Positions 62,467 to 64,000 of a stretch of DNA of 64,000 bases are shown here, piece after piece. Position numbers and translations under genes: made by a program. The stretch's first letter is position 1. The number at the start of each line of letters is the position of its first letter. Below the pieces are notes generated by a model. That model made no database searches and was not told where the DNA came from. It was given only the letters and a program-made list of their open reading frames with translations. The DNA is from Pseudomonas azotoformans (GTDB lineage: Bacteria; Pseudomonadota; Gammaproteobacteria; Pseudomonadales; Pseudomonadaceae). The stretch lies in NCBI RefSeq assembly GCF_001579805.1, contig NZ_CP014546.1, forward strand, positions 496,001-560,000. Direction: 5' to 3'.

Positions 62467-64000
62467 TTGAAATCACCTGACCACATCTCAGTGGGATTTG
62501 ATGCTGTCCGTCTCTGCGAAGCTATAGCCAAAATCGGCTATGAACCTTATACCGCGATCATGGATCTAGTGGACAACTCAGTGACTGCAGGGGCGAAGGA
62601 GATCAAAGTAACTCTCGGCTTGCATGAAGGGAAAACATTAAAATCAAAAAACGGTGTCGCATATTACCAAATTGTAGACAACGGCAAAGGGATGAATGAA
62701 GACGAAATAGTTAATGCATTTAAGATCGGCTCTGACAGGAACTATTCTGAAAACAGTCTATCAAAATATGGCATGGGCCTGAAATCGGCCGGACTATCAT
62801 TAGGTACAAGCATTTCGATATTCAGCAAAAAAAATAAATCCCTATCATACAAATACACCTTTGACCTCGAAGTCATCAAAAAAATTAACGAAATCTCTGT
62901 CGTACGCACTCAATTGACTGATGAAGAAGTCGAGCAAGCAAATATTCTTTTAAGTGGGAAGTCCGGCACTGTAGTGACCATCTCCGGATGCGAAAACATA
63001 AACCAGTCATCGCCGAACTTAACAATAACGAAATTACGGGAGCGCCTAGGCGTTGTCTACAGTAACTTTTTAAGTCGTCCAAAGCCACCTCTATCTATTC
63101 TATTCAGAGTAGTCAAGAACAACGAAGATACTGACTTTGAAGAAGCGACTCCAAAAGATCTTCTTTTTTTGGAAGAAGCCAAAAAGAATACTGACTGGAA
63201 CCCAAAAACTTATGATTTCGCCACTCCATATCTGGTACTCGATGAACTCTGGGACGCTTTCAAAGACAAGAATGATGAGCCATTATCAAAAATTAGAATT
63301 CAAGCAGTTGCTTTTCCACAAGCAGTCTTAGCGGATACGAAGTCTCCTTTAAGTCCCGAAAGCAAAGAAAAAATTCGGGCTTATCGAATATCTAGAGAAA
63401 ACAGCGGATTCTTCATCTACCGTAACGGTAGGCTCATCCGCTGGGGTGATAGCCTTGGTAGGCCCAACGGTAAACCTCTTATCGGAAAAGATGATATCAA
63501 CCTTAGGTTTAGGTTTGAGATCCTCACTGAACACGACGACATATTGCACGTAGACGTCTCAAAACAGCGCCTGGAAATTGACGACGAAATTTTAGGTAGT
63601 TTGGAAATCGTGGTATCGCAAGCGATCCGAACTGCGAAACAGATTCGACAGGCCTGCCAGGAAAAACTAAAGGTTCGCCACACAGAAGGCGAGTCCTTCA
63701 ACCAAACAGTCATCGACGTCACTGAGGATGATCCGCAAGAGCTCTCTAAAGGATCTCCAAGCAGAACGACTCTGGAACGTCAAAACAAATTAAATCAAGA
63801 GGCACAGAAGAAGCTTCAAGAGATCAAGTCAAAAAAAGGAAGTAACGATACCAATGATAGCGAGCCTGTCGCCACGGACAGCAGTCTATTCAAAAAAATC
63901 AGGTATGAGGAAAATTTCCCTCCGCGGCAGCTTTGGAAAACTTTTTTCGACTCACTACATGGCGCTTTTATCATTGTAAATAAGTCACACCCATTCTTCG
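62467..64000 (+). CDS. MORC/MutL-type GHKL ATPase (partial at window end)
   Basis: At least 511 residues, continuing past the window. A TTG start is used, eight bases after GGAGG; no ATG is available before the conserved N-box. The N-box is TAIMDLVDNSVTAGA (residues 29-43), G1 is IVDNGKGM near 69-76, and G2 is SKYGMGLKSAGLSLG near 99. This is the HATPase_c_3 pattern of MORC and MutL-like bacterial proteins. The transducer-like part follows (GFFIYRNGRLIRWGD, DVSKQRLEIDDEI near residue 363). Bacterial members occur in predicted restriction systems with a Z1-type helicase and a nuclease; those genes would be expected to the right. Confidence 0.88.
   Translation, partial: MKSPDHISVGFDAVRLCEAIAKIGYEPYTAIMDLVDNSVTAGAKEIKVTLGLHEGKTLKSKNGVAYYQIVDNGKGMNEDEIVNAFKIGSDRNYSENSLSKYGMGLKSAGLSLGTSISIFSKKNKSLSYKYTFDLEVIKKINEISVVRTQLTDEEVEQANILLSGKSGTVVTISGCENINQSSPNLTITKLRERLGVVYSNFLSRPKPPLSILFRVVKNNEDTDFEEATPKDLLFLEEAKKNTDWNPKTYDFATPYLVLDELWDAFKDKNDEPLSKIRIQAVAFPQAVLADTKSPLSPESKEKIRAYRISRENSGFFIYRNGRLIRWGDSLGRPNGKPLIGKDDINLRFRFEILTEHDDILHVDVSKQRLEIDDEILGSLEIVVSQAIRTAKQIRQACQEKLKVRHTEGESFNQTVIDVTEDDPQELSKGSPSRTTLERQNKLNQEAQKKLQEIKSKKGSNDTNDSEPVATDSSLFKKIRYEENFPPRQLWKTFFDSLHGAFIIVNKSHPFF

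Noticed and set aside
1..64000. CRISPR arrays, tRNA and rRNA genes
   Set aside because: No regularly spaced direct repeats, cloverleaf-type sequences or rRNA segments were seen anywhere in the window.

Overview
The window looks like a Pseudomonas chromosome segment (gene families and codon use of the genus) that carries most of an integrative and conjugative element (ICE) of the PFGI-1 / ICEclc / pKLC102 type, whose G-type (GI) type IV secretion genes are close to complete here. No tRNA gene, integrase or direct repeat that could be an attachment site was recognised, so both element ends are either outside the window or not recognisable by eye.

Left flank, about 1-8300: a minus-strand catabolic and transport operon (periplasmic binding protein, small 2Fe-2S protein, two FAD oxidoreductase subunits of the opine / D-hydroxyproline dehydrogenase type, two polar-amino-acid ABC permeases, the last running off the window), a divergent LysR regulator, then a methyl-accepting chemotaxis protein. 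This is ordinary chromosomal content.

ICE maintenance and processing module, about 8.7-21.6 kb: AlpA-like regulator, ParA, TIGR03764-type ParB, DUF2857, STY4528-family replication protein, PFL_4669-family protein, DUF3158 protein, SSB, topoisomerase III, DUF3577 (STY4534) protein, RadC-like protein and small unknowns. The STY4528 gene contains an origin-like array of palindromes, an AT-rich patch and a perfect DnaA box. An almost 900-base non-coding, hairpin-rich stretch lies before the DUF3577 gene.

Conjugation module, 21.7-51.8 kb: PilL2 N-terminal protein, TIGR03759, lytic transglycosylase, TIGR03765, coupling ATPase TraD, TIGR03747, then RAQPRD, TIGR03758, TIGR03745 (frameshifted here), TIGR03750, 03746, 03749, 03752, 03751, the VirB4/TraC ATPase, TIGR03756, TIGR03755, TraG-N, DUF3742, ArdC-like antirestriction protein and a MobH relaxase TraI. 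The order TIGR03745-03750-03746-03749-03752-03751-03744 matches F-plasmid traA-L-E-K-B-V-C. Two cargo blocks interrupt the transfer genes: 27.6-31.9 kb (small unknown, DUF2971 protein, IS630 transposase remnant, a 585-residue unknown) and 39.4-43.0 kb (a large protein with a PD-(D/E)XK signature, a small unknown, an Xre regulator).

Right cargo, 51.9-64.0 kb: an apparent defence island with a DUF262/DUF1524 (GmrSD-like) protein, an Mrr-type nuclease with a HARE-HTH, a pair in which a sacsin-like GHKL ATPase precedes a DUF3883 nuclease-like protein (a two-gene version of the domain pair in the plant NO VEIN protein), a one-membrane-pass protein and, running off the end, a MORC/MutL-type ATPase.

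The main leads are the origin-like array inside the replication gene; two diverged copies of a structured element before the DUF3577 and ArdC genes, with compensatory base changes that point to a conserved RNA; the frameshift in the probable pilin gene; and the split NO VEIN-like pair.
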